60,000 nt of DNA from the NCBI RefSeq assembly GCF_032854445.1, contig NC_088295.1, positions 87,505,836-87,565,835 of the forward strand, written 5' to 3'. The DNA comes from Liolophura sinensis. Lineage: Eukaryota; Mollusca; Polyplacophora; Chitonida; Chitonidae. Under the pieces are notes generated by a model, which was not told the DNA's origin, searched no databases, and saw only the letters and a list, made by a program, of their open reading frames with translations. Both the position numbers and the translations under genes were made by a program. Positions within the stretch are counted from its first letter, which is position 1, and each line of letters opens with the position of its first letter. Below, in pieces: positions 1 to 9,590 of this stretch.

Positions 1-432
1 TGAATATTTGACCTTACATTTTATCCATGACTAAGTTACTCATTTTGCCTGATTCGGAGAGTTCTATTGATCTCAGAAAGCTGTTTTGACACCTTGATAT
101 TGAAAGCCAAGTGTTGAATGCTCAAAAGCCAGTTTATAATACACAAATAAGTGAACTCCTGCTTCATATTTGTGTAAATATAAACTTCAAAATTTGGGTT
201 TGTCATTTTCATTAAAAAAATTCTCGCTTAAAATGCCAAAGATGAACAAAACTAATTCCTCATCTGACTGAAGTTAACTGTTTGCGAACTGGATATTTAT
301 GAAAAAAAAATGTGGTTTGGGGAGATGGGGAGTTTCTTCCAAGAACAAAATCATGCTATGCTTTTAAATTCTGAGGGTATTCCAGTTAAACTATGAATAA
401 TAATGATACATCATGCTCAGAGATGCGCTTAC
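1..432 (-). other. Intron 4 of the V-ATPase a gene (partial)
   Basis: AT-rich sequence after the exon 4 donor. No acceptor followed by subunit a sequence is visible, so the intron leaves the window. Confidence 0.7.
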
Positions 433-561
433 CTCCTCAAAAAATGCTTGGGTTTTTCGCAAAATGTGCTTCAGCTCGGTCAGCTCCAGAAAATTACGCT
501 TCAAAGCTTCAGCATTTGAGTTCACCTCCTTCATCTCGTTCTCCAACTTCTCAAATGTTGC
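433..561 (-). CDS. ATP6V0A1: V-ATPase subunit a coding exon 4
   Basis: The acceptor aaccttcag precedes [13 protein letters not shown]; the exon ends ...RKTQAFFEE at donor gtaagcgca. It is 43 codons. The next exon was not found in bases 1-432. Confidence 0.95.
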
Positions 562-1761
562 CTGAAGGTTGTAAAGCACAGCACACACACCTCATCAATA
601 CTTCCCACCTCAACTCAATTACACCTGTAGCATCTACAGGTATACATTGTTTTTTTCATCTCTATACAGCAAATAATGCAAATGTATAAATATGAGAACC
701 ATGACTACAAGAAGCAATGTTAAGATAGTACCCACCTCTAAATCAATCATTTCTCTGGGTGCAGGGGCATCAGGGTTGTCTCCAGTGTCCAGCATTGGGA
801 TTCCATCCTTACGAATCTCTTTTTCCAAAAATCCTGAAGTAATTCATCCATATAAACTTGCATACAATGAGTCAAATCACACAATCAAACTTATTACTAA
901 TTCTCTCCGTATTAAATTACATTTAGCACTCATGCAACAGCATGTCAACTTTTATTGATATGACCAATTCCTAAAAAAAAATCAACTGATCAAACAAAAG
1001 ATAACACTTTTCTATAAGAATTCAATGAGTTCAACTAACCAGGACATACTTTCTTCATTCACTTCACACACAAAGGAATGATGAGACTTAGTGAATATGA
1101 TGAAGCCTCTGTGTCACCAGCTTAAAATCTCCACAACCCTTCCACTAACAGGCAGCTAACACTGGCAACATCAACCTATACAGTTCTACTTATCATTAAG
1201 ACTCTACTTACGAAGTTTACGCTCCATTTCATCACACCTTCTCACTTCATTCACAAATTTCCTTTGAAATGCATTTACATCTGGATTTAGCTAAAATTAA
1301 AAAAAAAAAAACGTACTTTCACAGCATAAGGTATCTGAGAGAAAAAGAACAAGACAAATGAAATTATTTATTATGTCAGAGATGTGCCACATTTTGATAT
1401 GTTGCCCGTGACCTTTTGACAGATCAAAATCATGTCAACTTGTACACGAAGTGTGCATTTAACGGAACCCTTAATAATATAAAACAAAAACAACAACAAA
1501 AAAAAAAAAAAAATCAACAACAATAAATCCTTTCTCTATCGATCTTCCTGGATATGAAAAACATGGTCAGGTTACATTCAACGAACACAGTTTAAAAGAA
1601 CTAACAGGAAATCACAGGTTTTAGCAACCAGTGTGAATACTTACATCACGGAATTGCACAAGCCCAAGCTCCCCCAGTTCTGACACACAGGCATATGCAG
1701 CTTCTGACTGGAGGAAAAGCTGACATAATGTCATCTCCTCACTTCTGAAGAGTGACCCCAT
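433..1761 (-). CDS. ATP6V0A1: V-type proton ATPase V0 subunit a, N-terminal coding exons (partial gene)
   Basis: Four minus-strand exons join in frame into the conserved N-terminus of the ~100 kDa V0 subunit a, the membrane subunit that forms the proton half-channels and couples the rotor to the peripheral stators. Exons are 1645-1761, 1212-1290, 736-833 and 433-561 (117, 79, 98 and 129 bp), giving 141 residues. The protein starts [20 protein letters not shown] and contains LVQFRDLNPDV, the FVNEVRRC segment, the MLDTGDNP loop and the [14 protein letters not shown] helix. All borders are GT-AG, and phase-1 exon 2 joins exon 3 to rebuild an Arg codon (C/GA). The start is the ATG at 1761 in context gagccATGG. 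The text is closer to vertebrate a1 than to a2. About 700 residues, including the membrane domain, lie beyond the left edge. The paralogue symbol is inferred; the family call is firm. Confidence 0.96.
736..833 (-). CDS. ATP6V0A1: V-ATPase subunit a coding exon 3
   Basis: The acceptor attacttcag precedes [13 protein letters not shown]...REMIDLE; the donor is gtgggtact. It completes the split Arg codon and ends on a codon boundary. Confidence 0.95.
1212..1290 (-). CDS. ATP6V0A1: V-ATPase subunit a coding exon 2
   Basis: The acceptor ttaattttag precedes [19 protein letters not shown]; the donor is gtaagtaga. At 79 bp it leaves one base of the next Arg codon. Confidence 0.95.
1645..1761 (-). CDS. 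ATP6V0A1: V-ATPase subunit a coding exon 1
   Basis: 39 codons from ATG to ...VQFRD, followed by the donor gtaagtatt. It ends on a codon boundary. Confidence 0.95.
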
Positions 1762-2200
1762 GGCTCAGCACTCAAACTCAACACGGTATAATATGCCTGT
1801 ATATAAAACACTGCTTCAAAGTCCAATGGTTAATATTTCTGTGCTGAAAAGACAATGAAAGAAAGTACTATTTAGATCATTGGAATGTCTAGAAACTGAT
1901 GATCCCTAAAACCACCTTGACTTTTGAATAAGACATAAAAACCTATCAAATTATTAAATAAACACACAATACCAGCAATGTAAATTTACAAGAGTTTAAT
2001 CAGAAAGTGTAGATATGAATGCAAATTAATCTACTGTGCATAAAAACAACTGGCCTATCTACATGTAAACATGAAGGAAAAATTGCAGAAGACAGCCAAC
2101 CACAAGGTTCTTTTACAGAGAGAAAATGGCACTACACAAGCCCACATCGCTTTATACTTCTAATAATCCATATCTGTGCTGGTTTTGACATGTACTTACC
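1762..2200 (-). promoter_or_regulatory. Probable 5' UTR intron of the V-ATPase a gene
   Basis: Reading the minus strand, a strong donor (g/gtaagtaca) ends a possible leader exon at 2200. A pyrimidine-rich acceptor (cttttcagcacag) ends near 1839, about 80 bases before the ATG. Together they suggest a short leader intron of about 360 bp. The transcription start would lie above 2200, in the CpG-containing stretch to about 3.1 kb. No TATA box stands out. This is inference from splice-site quality only. Confidence 0.4.
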
Positions 2201-3835
2201 ACTAAGATGACACAAATCAGAATTTTACAAAATGTGTTCCCATGAGACTCTCTCCACCAATATACAGGTATCTGTGTTGTACCCCTAAACCTTGAGCCCT
2301 TTTAGGTTAGTATCAACTGTACAGCTGTCACCTGAATGAACCCCAACTGTTACCACCTGCCACACTCACCTGCAATCAAAGTGAAAGCCCTGATTACTCA
2401 TGCTATCCCACACCAATTACATGTAGGGTATTTCATGAAGCCCACCACCCCAAAGAGCCCATTCAACTGCACATGTCAAACACAAATGGAGAGAATGTGT
2501 TGCCTCACAGCCTGCAAAACAGTTCTGATTTCACAGTACATGTATGTTTGCTAGTTAACTTGGCTTATTCTACTGGAAAACAACCACTTTAGTATCAGAT
2601 TAATTGCATTTTCCCTACAACTATCTGGCTAATGTTGGAAACACCTTCAACTTTATTTCAGAACTGGCAAAATTTGGTAGTGTGCTAATAATCGCAAACC
2701 CATGACCATCCGCTGATTACTGACAGACTTTCCCACATACAGCCGGAAAGAAAACCAGCATGCAATGCACTTTAACTCACAGCGACCACACTGATGAGAG
2801 GCTCCTGGGTCAATGCTTCGCACTGGCATGCTAATGGTCATAGATGCAACGTAATAAGCACAATCGCGAGTTCACAAAGATATCGCTGAGACAAGCGGAA
2901 GCTCAAGCAAATGGCACCATCGAGTCGACAGATGGATGTGCATTCAATCTAGCAGCTACCATAAAGTAATGTCTCTCATCCATGATAGTTTACCAGATCT
3001 CCCACCCATCTCGCCGATATCTGCGTCAACTCGCGACGCTCCTGAAACGCCAATTGGGCTTATCTGGAGCAGATTTAAAGACCTGGTTCGTTACGCAATG
3101 TGCTTTGTGGAATGAACTGATTGGATTTTGCAGTTCAATAATTAAATGTTGAGGGACGTAAATATCAGAAAATGTTGAAAGTAGACCTCAAAGTTTAACT
3201 TAATGTGAAATATTCTCACCTGAACTCGTTTAATTTTGTGTGAAATAACCAACTAGGGCTACCTTTACCTTAAAGTAAAAGTGATTCCCAGTGAATTGCA
3301 CACGCCCACTAAACGGAACACTGCTTGCTCAGGAGAAAGAGTTAAAGCGAGAATTCTATTCCGCTTTTGTCCGATACCAGCTTACAATCTGTCAGAAACC
3401 GTTTTAGAGCCAGTTAACAACAACAACATTTAAAGATAAACTTTGCTGCAAGTTTGAGGTTTACATAAGTCTATGCGTATTAAAACAGGTGAGATACCGC
3501 GTAATAATAGCACAAACTGACTACGAACAAACCTTTAACTGGTGAGAAACAATGAGATTAAAGATGACAGAAATCGGCAAATGCACCTGGAAGTGTCATG
3601 GCGCACATTGATTATCATATGATCATGACATCAACATTCAAGGGAGATAACTTTGTTAGAGCCGCACAATGACAGTAGGAAATGTCACGACCACGTGTAC
3701 CTAGATAACTGCAAGAACACAGAAAATGTAAGGCGTGCAGTTCACTATCTTAAAACTGGGGCCAGTGCAACAGAGGTATAGGCAACGCCTGCTCTTGTCC
3801 ACTAGGATCACTGAACTATGACTACCTATATTTTT
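2201..3835. other. Upstream flank of the V-ATPase gene, no further gene seen
   Basis: The short ORFs here have no recognisable protein content. The part at 2870-3130 is less AT-rich and has several CpGs, which fits a housekeeping promoter or leader exon, but no exon could be fixed. Confidence 0.4.
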
Positions 3836-3884
3836 TTGATTGGTGTTTTATTCCGTGCTAAAGAGTATTTCACTTAGGCTATAT
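3836..3884 (-). repeat. 5'-truncated SINE family A tail
   Basis: gattggtgttttattccg followed by agtatttcactta matches, in reverse, the 3' end of the SINE family seen complete at 42639-42902. A possible 7-bp flanking repeat (ctatatt) is present. Confidence 0.6.
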
Positions 3885-3999
3885 TAGTCTCCGGATACAA
3901 ACCTTATATGAAGTAGACAAATCCTAAAACCGAACATAGTGTAGATGTATACCAGTAGACCTGTATGCATTAGGCAAAGTAATAACTGATCTACTACTG

Positions 4000-4165
4000 G
4001 TGGTTGCTAATGGAGCGTCCGCCTTGACAAAGCCGGGAGTTCAAACCCAACTTATTACTGCACTCAGAAGTTAGAGCAAAGAAACAGGACTGGCTGGCCC
4101 GGTGTCAGTATAATATGACATGGTGGGTGTCATGTCTGCATAGTGTCTCGACCGTGATGGACCAT
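4000..4165 (+). repeat. SINE family B fragment (tRNA-derived head)
   Basis: It begins with a tRNA-like head: an A-box-like ggtggttgctaatggagcgt and a B-box-like gggagttcaaaccc. It continues with the family B body (aaacaggactggctggcccg), shared with the copies at 24640, 14770, 18525, 21437 and 58735. The 3' part is missing. Confidence 0.65.
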
Positions 4166-4419
4166 TGTTGAGATAGTCGTTCATCTGGTAGTCAAATCAT
4201 GAAACAACTCCGGAATACTCCAGATATAGTAACATTAAAGGATTACCGTCCAGATTAGTTAGTTATTCACAATTAGCTACCCCTGTTTACATTGTTAAAA
4301 TAAGTGTAAAAAAATATTGGAAAAAAGTACAGTAATCTGCGTAATATCGCATTAAAATCACTAGATAATGAGGCAGGGTCTATGCATTTTTCCGCCAACA
4401 CTCGGTAGCCTCCGCCGAA

Positions 4420-4427
4420 TGACGTCA
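4420..4427. promoter_or_regulatory. Perfect TGACGTCA (CRE-like palindrome)
   Basis: An eight-base CREB/ATF palindrome 96 bp upstream of the THAP-like start at 4523. A second copy sits beside the opposing ORF at 5694-5701. Function is inferred from motif and position only. Confidence 0.4.
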
Positions 4428-4522
4428 TACAAGTCCAGTCTTTAAGAGCTATTAGAGCTTCGCCAGATAGTTAAGTGTTAAAAAGCCACACAAGTGACAA
4501 GCATATCGAACTTCTCCAAGAA

Positions 4523-4720
4523 ATGGTTTGCTGTTCTGCATTTGCTTGTAAAAAGAGGTTGCCTAAGAACTCTGGGGTTAGTTTTTAATCTAGTTTCCAG
4601 ACGAATTAGACCTCAGAAAGGCTTGGATTCACTTTAGCGAGGGGCTTTATACCCACCAAACACAGTCGAATCTTTGCTGGACTAGCAGATGGGATAAGGA
4701 ATCCTGGCGGGTAGCTAAAT
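4523..4720 (+). pseudogene. Decayed THAP zinc-finger domain
   Basis: From the ATG at 4523 the reading MVCCSAFACKKRLPKNSGVS has the start of a THAP domain: Met at position 1 and the C-x4-C pair. A stop follows. Four bases on, in another frame, the text resumes as FPDELDLRKAWIHF, the conserved Trp-containing THAP core. A further frame change covers FIPTKHSRI, where the distal zinc Cys codon is out of frame. THAP domains bind DNA through C2CH zinc and occur in host regulators and in P-element/THAP9-type transposases. With two frame breaks this copy is not translatable as it stands. A tiny intron is unlikely because the gap is about 17 bp. Confidence 0.75.
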
Positions 4721-5441
4721 TTAAACAGCAGAGAGGAAATATTAGGCTTTGGATATATGTATATAAACTCTGGTCACGGGTCTTGGAGGATATAAAACAA
4801 AGCGGGAGCTCATTCGTCATTAGTTTGATCAATCAGTATTCCGGTAAAATGAAAGAAACAGGCGATGGCTTCGAATGAATGCCTCTGTGATACACGCTTC
4901 CCCAATGGCTGGGTCTTTCCTGTGGATCAATGAGTGAACTTCTAACAAATTGTGAAGTGTGTACAACAACGTAAAGGCCGTTTGACGGCGATGCTGGCGC
5001 TTTCTGACCGGTTACAGAAAACATTCCAAGATTAATCATGTTGCTTGACTGCGTTAATCAAGAATTAATGACTGGTGTTGAAATACTCGTTGTTGAGTAA
5101 AACTATATTCATCAAAGGTGGGAAAACAAGAAACATCTCTTTAAAACTGCTCAGGGTAGGTTTATTATAATCTATCTCCCTATCTTAATAATACCTGTTG
5201 GACGTGCTTGAGTAATGTCGGCCATAATATAACTAGGGAAATTAAACAGTTGTAAGAATTTTTTTTCGTTATTGCCTTGATTAAGTGCACGAACATTATT
5301 CCCGCGAACCCATTCTTGAAGTAAATCCACTCAGGGAATAGAATGATATTTAGTGTGATGCGGATAGAAGGAACGAATAGTAAATAGTAAATCTGACCCA
5401 CACACAACCTACAGTGTAACACAGGATAAAGCTATAGTTTA

Positions 5442-5690
5442 TCAGCCCGTATTGCCAGTGCAGTTGGAAATGCCCCGACAAAGATCAAATTCAACGTCTG
5501 AAAATTGGGAATCTGAAGTTTGACCAGAAATGTCATTGTCATAAATCGGAACTTCAACGTCGTCCACTATGGGTTCAAATTGATACGGCAGTGTGTTTGC
5601 GTCTGTGTAGGTGGAATTCATGTCGAAAATGACATCGTTTTGATACGAATTCCCAGGTAATATAGGCCGGCTAGACTTGGGTTTGGTCAT
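5442..5690 (-). CDS. Acidic ORF of unknown function
   Basis: An 82-codon minus-strand ORF with ATG at 5690 and a TGACGTCA only three bases upstream. It is rich in Asp and Ser, with a LPYQFEPIVDDVEVPIYDND stretch. PYxFEP-type acidic starts occur in some transposon-related invertebrate proteins, but the zinc-binding WCxC part expected after it was not found. It faces the THAP remnant at 4523. It could be a first exon, a fragment, or a chance ORF. Confidence 0.4.
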   Translation of the reverse strand: MTKPKSSRPILPGNSYQNDVIFDMNSTYTDANTLPYQFEPIVDDVEVPIYDNDISGQTSDSQFSDVEFDLCRGISNCTGNTG

Positions 5691-5693
5691 CTA

Positions 5694-5701
5694 TGACGTC
5701 A
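5694..5701. promoter_or_regulatory. Perfect TGACGTCA at ORF start
   Basis: Second CRE-like palindrome of this region, immediately upstream of the minus-strand ATG at 5690. Confidence 0.4.
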
Positions 5702-5990
5702 CCCGCTGAGCTTTACCGGGCGGTCGACTGTTTATCGGCTAGGGTAGTAAATCTATTGTTTTTGAAGGATTTAAAGTCATCAGTACGTTTCTCAGAGGCC
5801 CTCCTTTAGAATGGTGGTCATGCAGCGATAGCGGACGTTCTTTTCTAAAAGAAATCAGGAAAGAAGAGAAAGAAATACAAAAGGTGAATTCACATTGAAA
5901 TGATGGAAATTCAAGCTCAGCAACTATCTGGAAAAGTTCACGAGTTGTGCAATGTCAACACAGTTTGTTGCAGAGGTATTACATGCTTTG
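5702..5990. other. No gene seen
   Basis: Unique-looking sequence without a supported feature. Confidence 0.4.
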
Positions 5991-6089
5991 TCTGAGCATT
6001 AAGTGCAGTACAATATTCCTCTGAGCATTAAGTGCAGTACAATATTCCTCTGAGCATTAAATGCAGTACAATATTCCTCTGAGCATTAA
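5991..6089. repeat. 29-bp tandem repeat, 3.4 copies
   Basis: Three nearly identical 29-bp units (tctgagcattaagtgcag followed by tacaatattcc) and a 12-bp partial unit. The third unit has one g-to-a change. Confidence 0.9.
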
Positions 6090-6294
6090 TTATGCTCAGC
6101 TCTGATAGTCTGATAGATTGATAGTCTACCTTGCCAGATAAATGTTTAAACCTAATTATCGTCCAAATTCAACTGAAGCATATAACTGGTCATTCCACAA
6201 ATCTCTTCTTTTATTACAATTCAACAAACCGTTAAATTACATTGTTCACTTCACGAAGTGAAATAAATAATGGGAACTCGACACACGTCCACTG

Positions 6295-6690
6295 TCCTCC
6301 TGACCATGATAAGTGTACTTGACGTCTGGACACACGATATGGGATTGCCTTGTCCCGGGTTTGAAGTACTTGGTGTTACGTCTAAATGCCGTCGATTTCG
6401 TCTTACAACAGTTCCGTCGTCACGGGTAACCTCGAGCGTATGATCGGACGTTCTCCTGTCTGTTTATCATGGCGGGCTAGCACACTTCCTCCTGTGGCCG
6501 TATTAGCTGTAACCGGGCATGTTCTTCTAGTAGGGGAGGTAAATTTCTAGCAGAACGGTTGTAGCTCTTTGCCCGTTTAACAAGTTTGCGGTTCTTCTGT
6601 TCCTTAACATTTTGAGGGCCATTCTGTTGTAGAAGCTGTTTTGATGTCGGTAACAGGATTTCAGTTTCCTTCTTGCAGAGGCGTTGAGCG
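6295..6690 (-). pseudogene. Ty3/Gypsy retrotransposon integrase C-terminus (remnant)
   Basis: The minus strand reads TEILLPTSKQLL, then KLVKRAKSYNRSARNLPPL, the tail region seen after Gypsy integrase cores. After a frame change it reads SYTLEV..DDGTVVRRNRRHL, the usual end of Gypsy integrase (RRNRRHL box). At least one frameshift and a stop (after RPQEEVC) separate the parts. The catalytic DDE core, LTRs and primer-binding site were not found. It is in opposite orientation to the Gypsy RNase H piece at 8085. Confidence 0.8.
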
Positions 6691-6869
6691 GTACAGGAGT
6701 TAAGTGGCTTCTGTTGGGAATATTGCGATAGTCTAGCAGTGCTAGGTAAGGATCCGATTTCGCAGAGTTGGTTTTTCTGCTCAGTCCGTTCGCTGTTTTG
6801 GCTACAAATAGAATACAAATAAATCTTAATACGCTGATTCAATGACCATGGGTCACACATTTACTAAGC

Positions 6870-7204
6870 ACTTCACTCCCACTCTTCACATATATCAATC
6901 ACCCATTCACCCAGACACTCTTGTAAACATACATGCACTGGGGTTATGAGAGATCACAATACTATGAATGGAAGGCTAGTCAGTTATATGTTGCGTAATA
7001 TGTTGGTAAGGTGTAATGTTCAAAGACCTTCTGGAAAGTGACGATGAAAGCGCTTATAGTGCTGTTCCGACTCGAATCTATTACTACGATTTCACACGGA
7101 TCTGTACTGATACCCGAGAGCTTGTTCACCCCACCAGGAAGATAGTTCACCTCACATTTAAATACAACCGCCTGATCATCAATCCTTCATAAGAGGTTAT
7201 GTTT
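6870..7204. other. No gene seen
   Basis: No convincing coding or repeat signal between the two Gypsy pieces in this stretch. Confidence 0.35.
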
Positions 7205-7257
7205 GTTAATATAAGTGTTTAATATAAGTGTTAATATAAGTGTTAATGTAAGTGTTA
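7205..7257. repeat. Short tandem repeat (ttaatataagtg)n
   Basis: About four imperfect 12-13 bp units just upstream of the ORF at 7274. Confidence 0.8.
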
Positions 7258-7273
7258 TCTCCTATTTAATGGT

Positions 7274-7732
7274 GTGGGAAAGGATGACCCCCCAGGTACT
7301 ACAACATTTGCACTCTCAAGAAAGGTTGCCCAGCGTTTGGGTGCTCACCTTGGGTTGAGCAGAGCCACTAGCCATGTGTGGATAGAGACTGGTAGTGATT
7401 TCATTATTCTACAGGATCTCGCGGAGGTTCTCGGATTCTCAAACGCGCATGGGTCTACAACCTGTAGAGCCGAGGCTGGCTGGTTGCCCCGACTGGTGCC
7501 CCACTGTCGAGGTACTCGCAATCTAGACGAGGAGAGCACGTACGAGAATCCAACTGCGACAGATGGCTCGACGTTGGGCTTCACCCTCTGGAGATCCATC
7601 CCAGTAATAGGGAAGGGCGTTAACTCGGGCATAACTATGACATTCAACCTTCCACAATACAAAGCATTACGCTCGGACACCCAACCTCAACTTACTTTCA
7701 GTCTAGTATATTATTTAGACGAACAGTATTAA
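7274..7732 (+). CDS. Unidentified ORF, 152 codons
   Basis: Open from a GTG at 7274 to the TAA at 7730-7732, preceded by the short AT repeat. The codon content is balanced and the protein is mixed alpha/beta-like (ends FSLVYYLDEQY) with no signal peptide or membrane segment. I do not recognise it. It sits between two Gypsy pol remnants and is followed within 25 bp by a dispersed repeat also present at 42.5 kb, so it may belong to a mobile element. The minus strand is also open over 7345-7680, which lowers confidence. Confidence 0.35.
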   Translation: MGKDDPPGTTTFALSRKVAQRLGAHLGLSRATSHVWIETGSDFIILQDLAEVLGFSNAHGSTTCRAEAGWLPRLVPHCRGTRNLDEESTYENPTATDGSTLGFTLWRSIPVIGKGVNSGITMTFNLPQYKALRSDTQPQLTFSLVYYLDEQY

Positions 7733-7754
7733 GAGAAAAACTAACGCAAATACG

Positions 7755-7905
7755 ACAGTGTGATAGTTGGCAAATGGTCATACGTAACCGGTAAAATACG
7801 GCCTCCTGTCAGTTTACCTCAGTTAGGGTTTAATTCCAACTGTTCATGTAAATGCATAAATAGTAGCAAATTAAACGCCCCCAAGCACCACGGCTTAAGT
7901 AGATT
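7755..7905. repeat. Dispersed repeat R1, copy 1
   Basis: tacgacagtgtgatagtt, cctgtcagtttacctcag and gtaaatgcataaatagtagca align in order with 42525-42634 (tacgacaatgtgatagtt, gttgtcagtttaactcag, gtataaacttatgaagtagca). The match resumes as aagcaccacggct, against tagcaccacaggct at 42.9 kb after an inserted SINE. Confidence 0.7.
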
Positions 7906-8084
7906 TAGGTTAAATAATGCAGTGATATTAATTCCATTTTATTAGACGTCACTAGTCTAGAATTACTCAAAATACCGTGTTAACTGTCATCACATTTAAT
8001 ATACAATAAGATCAAAACAATGCAAATAAATGGACCAAGCCTCAGGGGTTTTGATTTTCTGATGTCCAAACCTACAAGGTCATG

Positions 8085-8590
8085 GAATAAATTGTCGATG
8101 CTGGCTCTGATGGATTAGGCGTTGTTCTCAGAAAAGTTTTATGAAGGCTTCAAGCCTGTAGCTGATGCCAGCCGCGCTCTATCAGACAAAGATAGGCGTT
8201 ACTCTCAAACGGAACCAGAGGCATTCAATGTTGTCTGGGGATGCGAAGATAGAACGGGATAGCATTTCTGTTGATCACAGTTTACAAACCGCTCGAGATC
8301 ATCAACATTTCAACTTCCCCACCGCCTGCAGTTATTGGATGTTGGCCTTTATATTTATAAAAAGTGGTATACAAACTAGGACCACAGACTGTTGCCGATT
8401 CACTTTCCCGTTTGCAATTTTCGCGACAGATTGCAAATCAGAGAAGAAATATAACTGAAGACCATATTTGCTTTGTGGCAAAATCATCTGTACCAAAATC
8501 TATGTCCTTCGAAGAGATAAGTACCGAGTTCGCGTCTGATCTCTAAATGACTGTACTACGAAAGTGTATTCAGCAAGGAAAGTTGAATTC
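8085..8590 (+). pseudogene. Ty3/Gypsy pol remnant: RNase H and linker
   Basis: The plus strand gives VDAGSDGLGVVL, the first RNase H strand. After a frameshift it gives KPVADASRALSDKDRRYSQT and EPEAFNVVWGCE, the conserved RYSQTE box before the catalytic Glu helix. After another break it gives VYKLGPQTVADSLSRL (usual YKPGxxNIADxLSR) and the ITEDHICFVAK linker. These are the RNase H domain and the start of the RNase H-integrase linker of a Gypsy element. At least two frameshifts and a stop disable it. Confidence 0.85.
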
Positions 8591-8877
8591 TTGCCCACAC
8601 TCATCCAGATTTTGCCCACGCGAGTTTTCATCACAGGATAATGTTAATGACAATGCGGAAACCGAAGCTCAATGCCGCGTAGTTTGCTACGCAGACTGAC
8701 CGTCTCAACCTTTCTTTAAACAAGATTCCGGCCTTCGTGCTTGAGGTCATTCATGTTGTTCGAATTCTCTTAGCAGAACTGACAAGTCAATAGTCATTAG
8801 TCGGTCCGCCAAAAGACACCTCGGCCACAGTATAAATATTGATGATTTAAATTTGATGTTGAGTAAAGATAGCCACA

Positions 8878-9590
8878 ATGTTTAAGTACAACCTGCAGCC
8901 AATAATCTGCCTTATGGTGGGACTCTCTGTTATCCAATATAATGCACACACTCTTGTTGTACACGGACAAGAGTTCAAACAGTTTATTTGTAAGTTAGAC
9001 AAACCGCCTGACATTTCATGTGTACAGGAAACTTTTCGCAAACCTAAGCTGAAATATACTATCCCAGGGTATATTTCTTTGCGGCATGACCAGGTAAACA
9101 AGATGAAGTTCAACAACCATGGGGGATTGGTTTTCTTTATTAAAAACGGCTTGGTGTATAGGGAAATAGAATTGCTGCAGTCGAGTTCGATAGAATGCTG
9201 TGCAATAGAGATTTTTCTATGTCCAGAAAAGTTACGTTATTAAATTTGTATAACCCATGGAACAAACTGAGTATGGCAGATTTTGACAAAATATTTCCAG
9301 CTGTCTCTGTCAGTATTATTATATGTGATGATTTCAATGCACACAGTTTGGTTTGGGGTGGGGAAATTAATGATTCAAATGGAAAACCGATTGAAAATGT
9401 TATAGAGAAATATGATTTGGTTATTCATAATGATGGAACTGGAACACGGTTTAATCCAATGTCAGGGGAATTAACCCCGTTGGATCTCACGTTATCCTCA
9501 CTTGACATATCACCTGATCTGTCATGGTCGGCTGATCAGAAAAACTGTTGTGAGATGACCACTGTCAAGTTATCATTGATGTTCGGGTAA
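8878..9590 (+). pseudogene. LINE 1 apurinic endonuclease domain
   Basis: The first frame (8878-9243) reads VIQYNAHTLVVHGQEF and SCVQETFRKPKLKYTIPGY, carrying the catalytic Asn and Glu motifs. A frameshift near 9235 moves the reading to a frame (9195-9590) with LLNLYNPWNK, CDDFNAHSLVWGG (usual GDFNAH, here CDDFNAH) and TPLDLTLSS. The terminal SDH motif is not preserved. The domain nicks target DNA in intact elements. Confidence 0.85.

Noticed and set aside
7345-7680. 111-codon minus-strand ORF
   Set aside because: Antisense shadow of the ORF at 7274-7732; no recognised content.
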